Both the position numbers and the translations under genes were made by a program. From contig CAWJHQ010000016.1 in NCBI GenBank assembly GCA_963842775.1, positions 1 through 64,000 of the forward strand: DNA of 64,000 nucleotides, read 5' to 3'. Positions 47,354 through 58,355 of the stretch are shown in pieces. The stretch's first letter is position 1, and each line of letters opens with the position of its first letter. This DNA comes from R-RK-3 sp963842775. Lineage in GTDB: Bacteria > Pseudomonadota > Alphaproteobacteria > Rhizobiales > Rhodomicrobiaceae. The notes below the pieces were generated by a model. The model was given only the letters and a program-made list of their open reading frames with translations. It had not been told where the DNA came from and did no database searches.

Positions 47354-48111
47354 ATTTCAGGGCGGTCCAATCCATCTACCTGTTCGAAATGGCGCGCACC
47401 TGGCGCACGCTGTTTCAGAGCATCGTCTCGCCGGTTGTCTCCACATCGCTCTATTTCGTGGTGTTCGGTTCGGCGATCGGTTCCCGCATCACCGAGATCG
47501 ACGGCGTCAGCTACGGCGCTTTCATCGTGCCTGGGCTGATCATGCTGTCGCTGCTCATGCAGAGCATTTCGAATGCGTCCTTCGGCATCTATTTTCCGAA
47601 ATTCACCGGCACGATCTATGAGATCATGTCCGCACCGATATCTTACGTCGAAATCGTGCTCGGCTATGTCGGAGCGGCCGCCACCAAATCGGTCATTCTC
47701 GGGCTGATCATTCTGGCAACAGCGTCGTTGTTCGTGCCGTTGCGCATCGCTCATCCATTCTGGATGATCTTCTTCCTCGTGCTGACCTCGGTTACGTTCA
47801 GCCTGTTCGGCTTTATCATTGGCATATGGGCGGACGGCTTCGAGAAGCTGCAAATCATCCCGCTGCTGGTGGTGACGCCGCTCGTGTTTCTGGGCGGCAG
47901 TTTCTATTCGGTCAACATGCTGCCGACCTTCTGGCAGAAGGTGACGCTGTTCAATCCGGTGCTGTATCTCATCAGCGGATTCCGCTGGAGTTTCTACGAG
48001 ATTTCGGATGTGAGCGTCGCGGTCAGCGTTGGCATGATCAGCGTGTTTCTGGTGCTGTGCATGACCCTGGTGTGGTGGATGTTCAAAACCGGCTATCGGC
48101 TCAAGACCTGA
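47350..48111 (+). CDS. ABC-2-type transporter permease (YadH/NodJ-like)
   Basis: A 253-residue integral membrane protein with about six helices: SPVVSTSLYFVVFGSAIG, AFIVPGLIMLSLLMQSI, SVILGLIILATASLFVPLRI, FLVLTSVTFSLFGFIIGIWA, PLLVVTPLVFLGGSFYSVNM and VGMISVFLVLCMTLVWWMF. The GxFYSVxxLPxxW motif before helix 6 is typical of ABC-2 permeases. It is translationally coupled to the ATPase. A hairpin terminator follows about 115 bp downstream. Confidence 0.9.
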   Translation: MNFRAVQSIYLFEMARTWRTLFQSIVSPVVSTSLYFVVFGSAIGSRITEIDGVSYGAFIVPGLIMLSLLMQSISNASFGIYFPKFTGTIYEIMSAPISYVEIVLGYVGAAATKSVILGLIILATASLFVPLRIAHPFWMIFFLVLTSVTFSLFGFIIGIWADGFEKLQIIPLLVVTPLVFLGGSFYSVNMLPTFWQKVTLFNPVLYLISGFRWSFYEISDVSVAVSVGMISVFLVLCMTLVWWMFKTGYRLKT

Positions 48112-48227
48112 GCTGCTTGATCAGGCGCGATTACGCTGCGAATGATGGCGGCGGCCAGTGTGCCCAGTGTGCATTGGGCTGCAAACGAAATCCTGATTGA
48201 TTGCTGATACTGAGAAAATAGGCCGGG

Positions 48228-48252
48228 GCACGGCGCCTTGCGCCGTGCTTTC
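48228..48252 (+). terminator. Terminator after ABC permease gene
   Basis: Arms GCACGGCG (48228-48235) and CGCCGTGC (48241-48248) pair perfectly with loop CCTTG and are followed by TTTC. It sits between the convergent permease (stop 48111) and deacetylase (stop 48264) genes and could serve both. Confidence 0.65.
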
Positions 48253-48263
48253 GCGGAGAATTC

Positions 48264-49370
48264 CTAATTAGAATTAGGGTCTTCCTGCGCCACGAAGCGC
48301 CCCGCTCCCCGCTTGGCTGAGGCTGCCTCTTGCTTGACTGAAGCCATGCCCTGACTAGCCGCCGTCGGCGCTGCTTCGCGCTTGGCGGGGACCGCTGCGC
48401 CGCCCCGCTTGGCGGACGCCGCTTCCTGCTTCTCCGCGATCGCAGAAGACTCGATATTGATAAATTCGGTCTTCATGATGTCGACATGCCCCGCGGTCAG
48501 CATATTCGTTTCCCCGCCGACATGGTTTTCAGGTGCAACGCCGGTAAAAGCCACGCTCTGCAGCGATTGCTTGGAGAAATCGGGCCGGGCAACCATCGCC
48601 GGATTCGGCTGATAGCCTGAATTCGATACGACATGCACGACCTTATACCCCTCCAGCTTGAGCTGGGTGAGGAAGCCGTCGAGCGCTTCGGCGGTTACCG
48701 GCTTCAGATCGTGGAACAGGACCACGCCGCCATGCATCTGCCGCACGCGTTCCATAGCCCGGTTGATAAGCTGTTCGGCCGTCGAGCCGGCCAAAGTGTC
48801 GTCCGACACGACATCGACCGACCAGACGCTGATGTCCCGGCTGGCGAGATAGGCGTTCAGCTCCGGAGAGTCGTTGAGGCCAGGATAGCGGAAGAAGGGC
48901 GCAATCGGCTGGCCGAGCGCGTAGGAGGTCGCGACGAACCCCTTCTCGATTTCCATCTTCGCTTCTTCGAAGGGCATTTTGCTCAGGTCGCGCGGATGGG
49001 ACCAGGTATGCGTTGCGATCGTGTGACCGCGCTTGGCCGCGTCCTTCAGGGCAGGCGACATGAACAGAGCCATCCGGCCGACGGTGAAGAATGTCGCCTT
49101 GACGCAATGCCGGTCGAGCGTATCGAGGATCTGCTTCGTGTGCTGTCCGTGCGGGCCGTCATCGAAGGTGAGCACGACTTCCATGCGCCGGATCGGCGCG
49201 GTCTTGGGATATTGCAGCCGGCCGAACTGCTTGCCGCCCGTCGAGTCAACGGCCACGGTGCGGGAAAGGCCGGTGGTTTTTGGGTCGTCGGCGCAGTCGG
49301 CGGCATGTGCGATCGATACGTAGCCAAGGAGAAGGGCTACCGCCGAGACCGCCTTCACAATACCAAACAT
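48264..49370 (-). CDS. Secreted polysaccharide deacetylase (NodB domain) with repeat tail
   Basis: A 368-residue exported carbohydrate esterase of family 4. The signal sequence MFGIVKAVSAVALLLGYVSI ends near AHA-AD. NodB motifs: VVLTFDDGPHGQHTKQIL (catalytic Asp-Asp), IATHTWSHPRDLS (HxxxH metal site), FFRYPGLNDSPELNAYL and GGVVLFHDLKPVT. The C-terminal ~60 residues are Lys/Ala-rich with repeats of QEAASAKRG and related AKRE/AKRG units. The ATG at 49370 has GAAGGG upstream; two earlier in-frame ATGs exist. The substrate may be peptidoglycan, chitin-like or exopolysaccharide. Confidence 0.88.
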   Translation of the reverse strand: MFGIVKAVSAVALLLGYVSIAHAADCADDPKTTGLSRTVAVDSTGGKQFGRLQYPKTAPIRRMEVVLTFDDGPHGQHTKQILDTLDRHCVKATFFTVGRMALFMSPALKDAAKRGHTIATHTWSHPRDLSKMPFEEAKMEIEKGFVATSYALGQPIAPFFRYPGLNDSPELNAYLASRDISVWSVDVVSDDTLAGSTAEQLINRAMERVRQMHGGVVLFHDLKPVTAEALDGFLTQLKLEGYKVVHVVSNSGYQPNPAMVARPDFSKQSLQSVAFTGVAPENHVGGETNMLTAGHVDIMKTEFINIESSAIAEKQEAASAKRGGAAVPAKREAAPTAASQGMASVKQEAASAKRGAGRFVAQEDPNSN

Positions 49371-49558
49371 AGGTTGCCCTTCCGACCGCATTAACTTACC
49401 CGCCTCCATTCTGCTGGGTGGGGGCTGCGAAACAAGTGATAAATGCCCTTAGGACGAAGTTGGATGCCGGCTGTTGATTCCCTGCTACAGCAATGGAAAA
49501 TCCCTACAAATTTCGGCTAAGATGCGCGCTCTTTCGAATCACGGCACGGGACGGTTGT

Positions 49559-50344
49559 ATGGCCATTAAGATCGCAAGCTGGAACGTAAATTCCATTAAG
49601 ATCAGAGCGGAGGCTGTCGCGGATTGGCTGCGCGAGGCACAACCAGACGTGGTATGTCTTCAGGAAATCAAGTGTCAGGATAGCAATTTCCCCCGAACAA
49701 TTTTTGAAGACATTGGCTACAATTTAGCAGTTCTCGGCCAGAAATCCTACAATGGCGTCGCGCTGCTTTCGAAATGGCCGATCAGCGATGTGACCGCCGG
49801 GCTGCCGACGATGAAAGCTGACGAGCAGGCGCGCTATTTGGAGGCGCTGATCGGGTTGCCCGGCGAAGCGATCCGCGTGGCGTCGATCTATCTCCCAAAC
49901 GGCAATCCTCCCGATGGCGCCAAATATGATTATAAGCTCGAGTGGCTGGCGGCGCTGCAGGACCACGCCCGCACCTTGCTGACCTACGAGGAAACGCTGA
50001 TCCTCGGCGGCGATTACAACGTCATTCCCGAAGAGGCCGATGTTCACAATCCGGCGGCCTGGAGGGGGGACGCGCTATTCAAGATCGAAACACGTCAACG
50101 ATTCCGGCGCCTGCTTGGTCTGGGCCTGACGGATGCCTTTCGCCTTTGCAGCAGCGAGCCCGGCCAATACAGCTTCTGGGACTATCAGGCCGGCGCATGG
50201 CAGAAGAACCTTGGCATCCGGATCGATCATCTGCTTCTGTCCCCGGAAGCTGCGAACCGCGTGCAGCAAAGCGGGATCGACAAACATGTCCGCGGCCGCG
50301 AAAAACCTTCGGATCACGTGCCCGTCTGGGCGATCCTAAATTAG
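49559..50344 (+). CDS. xth: Exodeoxyribonuclease III
   Basis: A 261-residue Mg2+-dependent AP endonuclease/3'-5' exonuclease of the Xth family for base excision repair. Motifs: KIASWNVNSIKIRAEAV, VVCLQEIKCQDSNFP (catalytic Glu), YNGVALLSKWPI, SIYLPNG, LILGGDYNVIPEEADVHNP (Asp/Asn), FWDYQAGAWQKNLGIRIDHL and KPSDHVPVWAIL (catalytic His). The ATG at 49559 gives the family start; the frame is open to 49493. It is monocistronic. Confidence 0.94.
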   Translation: MAIKIASWNVNSIKIRAEAVADWLREAQPDVVCLQEIKCQDSNFPRTIFEDIGYNLAVLGQKSYNGVALLSKWPISDVTAGLPTMKADEQARYLEALIGLPGEAIRVASIYLPNGNPPDGAKYDYKLEWLAALQDHARTLLTYEETLILGGDYNVIPEEADVHNPAAWRGDALFKIETRQRFRRLLGLGLTDAFRLCSSEPGQYSFWDYQAGAWQKNLGIRIDHLLLSPEAANRVQQSGIDKHVRGREKPSDHVPVWAILN

Positions 50345-50468
50345 CGCCCGACGGAGCTTCGACGCGCGTAAGCAGCGTATCCTCACCGCGTTGGCGATGA
50401 GGCGAACCCCTTAAGGCGCAACCTGCCCAGTGGCGCTCGCCGCCTGGCCGCCATATTGCTGCGCCTCG

Positions 50469-51395
50469 TTACCCGATTGGTCCTTGGTGGCTGCCGTCGA
50501 GAGTCCCCTCGCTCTCCTTGCCGCGCCCTCGCGTCGGGGTAGGAACATCCACCGCAACCGCTGGCGGCGCGACTGTCTGAATGGCGTTTCCGGTCGGATT
50601 GCCGTAGACGCTTTTCCATTTGTCGACCAGAACCAAAGCTTCCCGCTCCAGATCCTTCGACGCAGTCAACAGCGCTTCTTCATAATCCCTGGCGATCCAC
50701 GCCCGATCTTCGGGAGAAGCAGCCTCCTTGCCGAGGATCAGCAGTGCCAGACCTGACGCCTGACGCTGTTTGATAAGCTTGCCTTCCCACATCAGCATGC
50801 CGAGCAACGCCTGCGCCGGCGGATAGCGCTTGCGTGCCGCCGCTTCCAGATGGCGCGCCGCGATGGCCGGATTTTGCATTTGGCCCTCGCCGGTCAGGTA
50901 TAGCCTTCCAAGCTCATACAATGCGATGGGATCGTCCAGCATCACGCCGGCCTGATGGAAAAAATCCGCCGCAAGCCTGACATTCTTTCCCCAGCCAGGA
51001 GCGTCCAGGCCTTTGGCGTAGCACATGCCCGCCCGGCGGAACGCTTCGGCGACAAGGTGAGCCGCCGCGTAGAATTTATCCAGGCGCTCGTTGCGTTCGG
51101 CGGCCGTCTTGTAAAGCTCGCAGCTCTTCAACTCGTTCTTCGCGACGAACTTGCCTTCCCGATAGATATTTCCAAGGCGGACCATGGCGTGCAGACTGCC
51201 CTGGCCAGCCGCCCGCTCCAGCGCCTGCACTCCGATATCCACCCGGCCGTCGCGAAATGCATCCTCGGCCGTCGAATACTCTTCCGCGAGGGAACGCATC
51301 GAATTCCCCGCAGCTTCGACCGAACTCACCGGCGCACAAAGACACGCGAGCGCCGCTAACGCCCCGATAATCTGTCGCATCCTACTGATCCGCAT
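50469..51395 (-). CDS. Periplasmic Sel1-repeat protein, ExoR-like
   Basis: A 308-residue protein with a signal peptide (MRQIIGALAALACLCAPVSS, cleavage near VEA-AG) and several Sel1/TPR-like helical repeats: HAMVRLGNIYREGKFVAKNE, ALYELGRLYLTGEGQMQNPA and PAQALLGMLMWEGKLI. This layout and the LGRLYLTGEG string resemble ExoR, the periplasmic inhibitor of the ExoS-ChvI two-component system of Rhizobiales. Assignment as ExoR is an inference. A Pro-rich tail (VAPPAVAVDVPTPTRGRG) ends the chain. Its start (ATG 51395 or 51380) overlaps or abuts the ilvD stop, so it is co-transcribed with ilvD. Confidence 0.75.
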   Translation of the reverse strand: MRISRMRQIIGALAALACLCAPVSSVEAAGNSMRSLAEEYSTAEDAFRDGRVDIGVQALERAAGQGSLHAMVRLGNIYREGKFVAKNELKSCELYKTAAERNERLDKFYAAAHLVAEAFRRAGMCYAKGLDAPGWGKNVRLAADFFHQAGVMLDDPIALYELGRLYLTGEGQMQNPAIAARHLEAAARKRYPPAQALLGMLMWEGKLIKQRQASGLALLILGKEAASPEDRAWIARDYEEALLTASKDLEREALVLVDKWKSVYGNPTGNAIQTVAPPAVAVDVPTPTRGRGKESEGTLDGSHQGPIG

Positions 51396-53106
51396 AACTT
51401 ATAACTTCTTCTTTTGCCCCCGGATGGGTGACGGCGCCTTTCCGCGCAGGCCCCACTTGCTGCGCGTATTTCCATAGAGTGCCGCTCCGATAGAGATTTT
51501 TGGGCGCCGACCATGCCGCACGGCGTTCAGCCAGTTCCTCCTCGGAGACTTCCAGATCGAGCCGCCCCGTTTCGGCATCCATGGAAATGATGTCGCCGTC
51601 CCGCACCAGCGCGATCGGTCCTCCGACCGCAGCCTCCGGGCCGACATGACCGATACAAAATCCGCGCGTCGCGCCGGAGAACCGGCCGTCGGTGATCAAC
51701 GCAACTTTTTCGCCCGCGCCCTGGCCGTAAAGCGCGGCCGTGGTCGACAGCATTTCACGCATCCCAGGCCCGCCGATCGGGCCTTCATAGCGGATCACCA
51801 GAACCTCGCCGTCGCGATATTCACGCTTGTCGACCGCTTCGAAGGCGGCTTCTTCGCTGTCGAAGCAGCGCGCCGGGCCCTTGAATGTCAGCTTATGCAG
51901 CCCCGCCACCTTGACGATCGCTCCGTCCGGCGCGAGCGTGCCGCTCATACCGGCGACGCCGCCCGTTGGCGAAAGCGGATTGCTCAGTGGACGGATCACA
52001 TCCTGATCTTCAGGGAATGCGACGTTCGCCAGATTCTGCGCGATCGTCTTGCCCGTGACCGTCAGGCAGTCCCCATGAAGATAGCCGCCGTCCAGCAGCA
52101 CCTTCAACAGCACCGAAACTCCGCCCACGTCATACATGTCTTTCGCGACATAACGGCCGCCGGGCTTGAGATCGGCCAGATAAGGCGTCTTCTTGAAAAT
52201 TTCCGCGACATCGAACAGGTCGAAGTCGATGCCCGCCTCGTGCGCGATCGCCGGCAAATGCAGCGCCGCATTGGTCGAACCGCCGGACGCGGCGACCACG
52301 GTCGCGGCATTCTCCAGGCTCTGGCGGGTCACGATATCGCGCGGACGAATGTTCTGCGCGATCAGGCTCATCACCGCGCGTCCACTCTCATGGGCGTATT
52401 GGTCACGGCTTTCATATGGAGCGGGCGCTCCGGCAGACCCAGGCAATGCGAGGCCGATCGCCTCCGAGACGCACGCCATGGTGTTTGCGGTGAACTGGCC
52501 TCCGCAAGACCCCGCGCTCGGGCAGGCTACGCATTCAAGTTCGTGCAGGTCCGCATCTGACATATTGCCCGCCGAATGTTGCCCGACCGCCTCGAAGACA
52601 TCGACAACAGTTACATCCCGGCCCTTAAACCTACCGGGCAAGATTGATCCACCATACATAAAGATGCTGGGGACATTAAGGCGGACCATCGCCATCATCA
52701 TGCCCGGCAGAGACTTGTCGCAGCCCGCGAGACCGACCATCGCGTCGTAGCAATGGCCGCGCATCGTCAGCTCGATGGAGTCGGCGATCACCTCGCGGGA
52801 GGCCAGCGACGACTTCATCCCCTGATGGCCCATCGCGATGCCATCGGTGACGGTGATCGTGCAGAATTCGCGCGGGGTGCCGTTCGCTTCGGCGACGCCC
52901 TTCTTCACGGTCTGCGCTTGCCGCATGAGTGAGATGTTGCAAGGCGCGGCTTCGTTCCAGCACGAAACAACGCCGACAAAAGGTTGATTGATCTGCTCTT
53001 CGGTCAGCCCCATCGCATAGTAATAAGATCTATGCGGCGCCCGTTCGGGCCCCTGGGTGACATGACGGCTTGGAAGCCGTTTCTTATCGAAGGTGTTCGC
53101 GTCCAT
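51382..53106 (-). CDS. ilvD: Dihydroxy-acid dehydratase
   Basis: A 574-residue Fe-S dehydratase for valine, leucine and isoleucine synthesis. Cluster and active-site regions: VGVVSCWNEAAPCNISLMRQ, VGLAGCDKSLPGMMMAMVRL and CVACPSAGSCGGQFTANTMA. SEAIGLALPGSAGAPAP and GGSTNAALHLPAIAHEAG are family-typical, and KVALITDGRFSGATRGFCIG lies near the C-terminus. The frame is intact. The ATG at 53106 is chosen over one three codons upstream. The Sel1-repeat gene follows directly with a 14 bp overlap at most. Confidence 0.95.
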   Translation of the reverse strand: MDANTFDKKRLPSRHVTQGPERAPHRSYYYAMGLTEEQINQPFVGVVSCWNEAAPCNISLMRQAQTVKKGVAEANGTPREFCTITVTDGIAMGHQGMKSSLASREVIADSIELTMRGHCYDAMVGLAGCDKSLPGMMMAMVRLNVPSIFMYGGSILPGRFKGRDVTVVDVFEAVGQHSAGNMSDADLHELECVACPSAGSCGGQFTANTMACVSEAIGLALPGSAGAPAPYESRDQYAHESGRAVMSLIAQNIRPRDIVTRQSLENAATVVAASGGSTNAALHLPAIAHEAGIDFDLFDVAEIFKKTPYLADLKPGGRYVAKDMYDVGGVSVLLKVLLDGGYLHGDCLTVTGKTIAQNLANVAFPEDQDVIRPLSNPLSPTGGVAGMSGTLAPDGAIVKVAGLHKLTFKGPARCFDSEEAAFEAVDKREYRDGEVLVIRYEGPIGGPGMREMLSTTAALYGQGAGEKVALITDGRFSGATRGFCIGHVGPEAAVGGPIALVRDGDIISMDAETGRLDLEVSEEELAERRAAWSAPKNLYRSGTLWKYAQQVGPARKGAVTHPGAKEEVISYADQ

Positions 53107-53466
53107 TCTCAACACTCAATTCCGCCCAAGGGCTTTCATTACCGCGGTTACTGCCGCAGATTTGCTTTTTCGTTAATTTTGAGGAGCTCAAAATTACAAT
53201 ATTACCCAGTATTCGATTTAGCTTAAGAATTGTCTTTAAACGCTGACCGTACGCTCACAATGGCTCTATGGTCGAAAAGTTTTATGGCGCAAAAGAGGCG
53301 GGAATGCCTCAGTACGTTGCGTCTGGGCAACAGCAACGTGGAAAGACAGTTGGTGGCTGAGCGGAATGCACGCAACGCCTTGCGCGGATCAGCCAGATTT
53401 TAAGCAGGCTGTTACCCAAGTGCCACTATAACGGACTGGTTCCGATTACACCAGACCGCATCTGGT
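53107..53466. other. Intergenic region between valS and ilvD
   Basis: These 360 bp hold the upstream region of ilvD, partly AT-rich with a GAGCTCAAAATT stretch near 53180. A small ACCAGA/TCTGGT hairpin (53450-53466) lies just after the valS stop but has no T-run. No gene was found. Confidence 0.5.
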
Positions 53467-56267
<2,801 letters not shown>

Positions 56268-56384
56268 GATCGGATAAGGTGCGAAAAGAGGAAAAGCTAT
56301 TTGGGAGCTATTAAGCGCGAGCGCAATCGGGCGTCAACCCGCTGCGGGGGGCGGGCGCGAGGCGAGAAGCGATTTGTCCTGGGA

Positions 56385-58181
56385 TCAGTGCCGGGAGCCG
56401 CCTTCGCCGCGCGCCCGGCTCACGAGCCCCTGATCCGCGATTTCTTCGCGGACGGCCTTTTCGACAATGCGCGGCAGATTGTCGTTCAGCCATTGCACGA
56501 TCAGCGGCTTGATCAGCTCTTTGATGCTGTCTTCGAGGCCGGCAGGGAAGGCGACCCCGGTCGTTGCCGTGTTGTCCGTGGGCGCAACAGCCGGTTTCAG
56601 CATCGCGGCGAGATCGGGCTTCAGTGGCGGCGTGCGGGGTGGCATTGCAGGCGGCACGTCACGCCCGGTCTCCGGGCCGCTGGAGCCAAAAATCTCGCTA
56701 TGGGTCTGGCGCATGCTTTGTCCGGATTCCGCGTAGATGTCGCCCGAATGGTTGCGAGGGAGCTCCGGCGGCTCGGCAAATGGTGACGTCCGGGGCGGCG
56801 CGGCGGCTGCCGGCTCGCGGGCAGACGAACTGCCCGGCACACCATGCGCGGGGAAACCGGAAGACTGCAGGGGCGGAGCGCCGAAAGATTCGATCTCCGT
56901 ATCCGGTGGTATCAGCGCTTCGGGAAGCTCGTCGTCCGTCGGCGGCGGCGCGGTGCGCGGAACGATGGGGCCGGCATCACGATCGGCTTTCGCTTCGGCC
57001 ATCGCCGCCGCAAGCGAGTCGGTAATCGTCTCCATGAAAGGCCTGTCTGCATGCAGCGCCTGCGCCACGGATGGCGCGCGCAGTTTGTCGCTGGCGAAAT
57101 CAGCAATCGTCGCTTTGGCCAAGTCCTCGGCCTTCGCCAGCCGGGGATCCGCTTGGGGCGGCGTTTGGCGCGGGGCAGCAGGGGCCGGCATATCCGGAGC
57201 TTTCTTCTGCGCACCGCCGAAAACCCGCGTCAGCATTTCGCCGACGAAGGTTTTTTCCTTCTCGATTTCAGACCGGCTCTCACCGCTGCCGGACAGCGGT
57301 GGCGCGGTGTCGCTTTCGTCCAGGTCAGCCTCGGGGAACGGCGTAGCAGGACCACCTTCGGGGACCGGCATCTGTACCCCTTCAGCCCAAGCTTCCTGCC
57401 CCGTCATTTTTTTTCCGCGCGCAGCGGGAGCCGGCTGACCGGCGGGCTTATCCCCGGACGGCTGCGGGGCACGCACTCTCGGCCCCTCGCTATCCAGATG
57501 CCGGGCGGACCAGACGGGCTTCGATGCCGGCCGCGACGGTGGTTGTGGCGGTCTCGCAGACGGAGCGGGAGCCTGCGTGACGGGAGCCCGCGGCAGGGGT
57601 TCCTCTTCCCGTTCCGCGGCAGCATTGTCCCACGGCTCCGCGACCGGAGGCTGGCGCGGCGCCCTGGGCGGCATCGCGGCGGGTTCCGGCCAATCATGCA
57701 AGGATGCTGCGGTAGCAGCCGGTTTTGACCCGCCGGAGAGTCGCTGAACCTCTGCCACGACGCTCGAAAATACGCTTTCGAGCTCTTCTCCCGATGGTGG
57801 CGCCGAACGGCCGCCGCTGACCATGCCTGCCTGCATAGGCTCCGGCTGGCGCGCATCGGCCGGGGTTGCGGCATCCGCGAATGTCATGCCGCCCTGTCCG
57901 CCGTTATCCTCGACCATGCTGTCTTCGGTCAGCTCAAGAATGTCGTCCTCGCCCATAGCTGCGGCGGGTTCCTGCGGCTCGGGATAGAAGGCTGTGACCG
58001 GCTGGGAAAGCGCACGGCGCGGCGGCTCCGCATCGCGGCGGCGCGAAGCAGCTTCCGGCGCCGGTTTCTCGGAGAAGGTCTCGGCACGCGCGGAATGCGC
58101 GCCGTCATCCGCAATGATCTTGCGGATCGACGCCAGGATCTCCTCGATCGAAGGTTCCGCGCTTTGCTCTGGCTTTCGCAT
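56385..58181 (-). CDS. popZ: PopZ-like polar organising protein (DUF2497), unusually long
   Basis: A 598-residue protein with the two conserved ends of the PopZ/DUF2497 family. The N-terminal helix is SIEEILASIRKIIADDG, which in PopZ binds client proteins. The C-terminal oligomerisation helices are LEDSIKELIKPLIVQWLNDN and LPRIVEKAVREEI. Between them are about 500 residues rich in Pro, Ala, Glu and Asp, predicted disordered. Caulobacter PopZ is about 177 residues, so the linker is greatly expanded. PopZ forms polar condensates that tether the chromosome origin and cell-cycle factors. It lies between tolC and valS on one strand. Confidence 0.88.
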   Translation of the reverse strand: MRKPEQSAEPSIEEILASIRKIIADDGAHSARAETFSEKPAPEAASRRRDAEPPRRALSQPVTAFYPEPQEPAAAMGEDDILELTEDSMVEDNGGQGGMTFADAATPADARQPEPMQAGMVSGGRSAPPSGEELESVFSSVVAEVQRLSGGSKPAATAASLHDWPEPAAMPPRAPRQPPVAEPWDNAAAEREEEPLPRAPVTQAPAPSARPPQPPSRPASKPVWSARHLDSEGPRVRAPQPSGDKPAGQPAPAARGKKMTGQEAWAEGVQMPVPEGGPATPFPEADLDESDTAPPLSGSGESRSEIEKEKTFVGEMLTRVFGGAQKKAPDMPAPAAPRQTPPQADPRLAKAEDLAKATIADFASDKLRAPSVAQALHADRPFMETITDSLAAAMAEAKADRDAGPIVPRTAPPPTDDELPEALIPPDTEIESFGAPPLQSSGFPAHGVPGSSSAREPAAAAPPRTSPFAEPPELPRNHSGDIYAESGQSMRQTHSEIFGSSGPETGRDVPPAMPPRTPPLKPDLAAMLKPAVAPTDNTATTGVAFPAGLEDSIKELIKPLIVQWLNDNLPRIVEKAVREEIADQGLVSRARGEGGSRH

Positions 58182-58355
58182 TTATTCCTCCGCCGCTGGC
58201 CAACGGCATCCCAGTCTGGCCGCATCCGGGATCATTTTCGCCGCATGAGCAACTGACGCGAAAACTGTGGCAGCCATCTGTCGAGCCGCATTGCGACTCT
58301 CTATCTCGCGAGTATGAGCAACTCGGCCGCAACACTCAACTGCGGGGCTAGCTTA

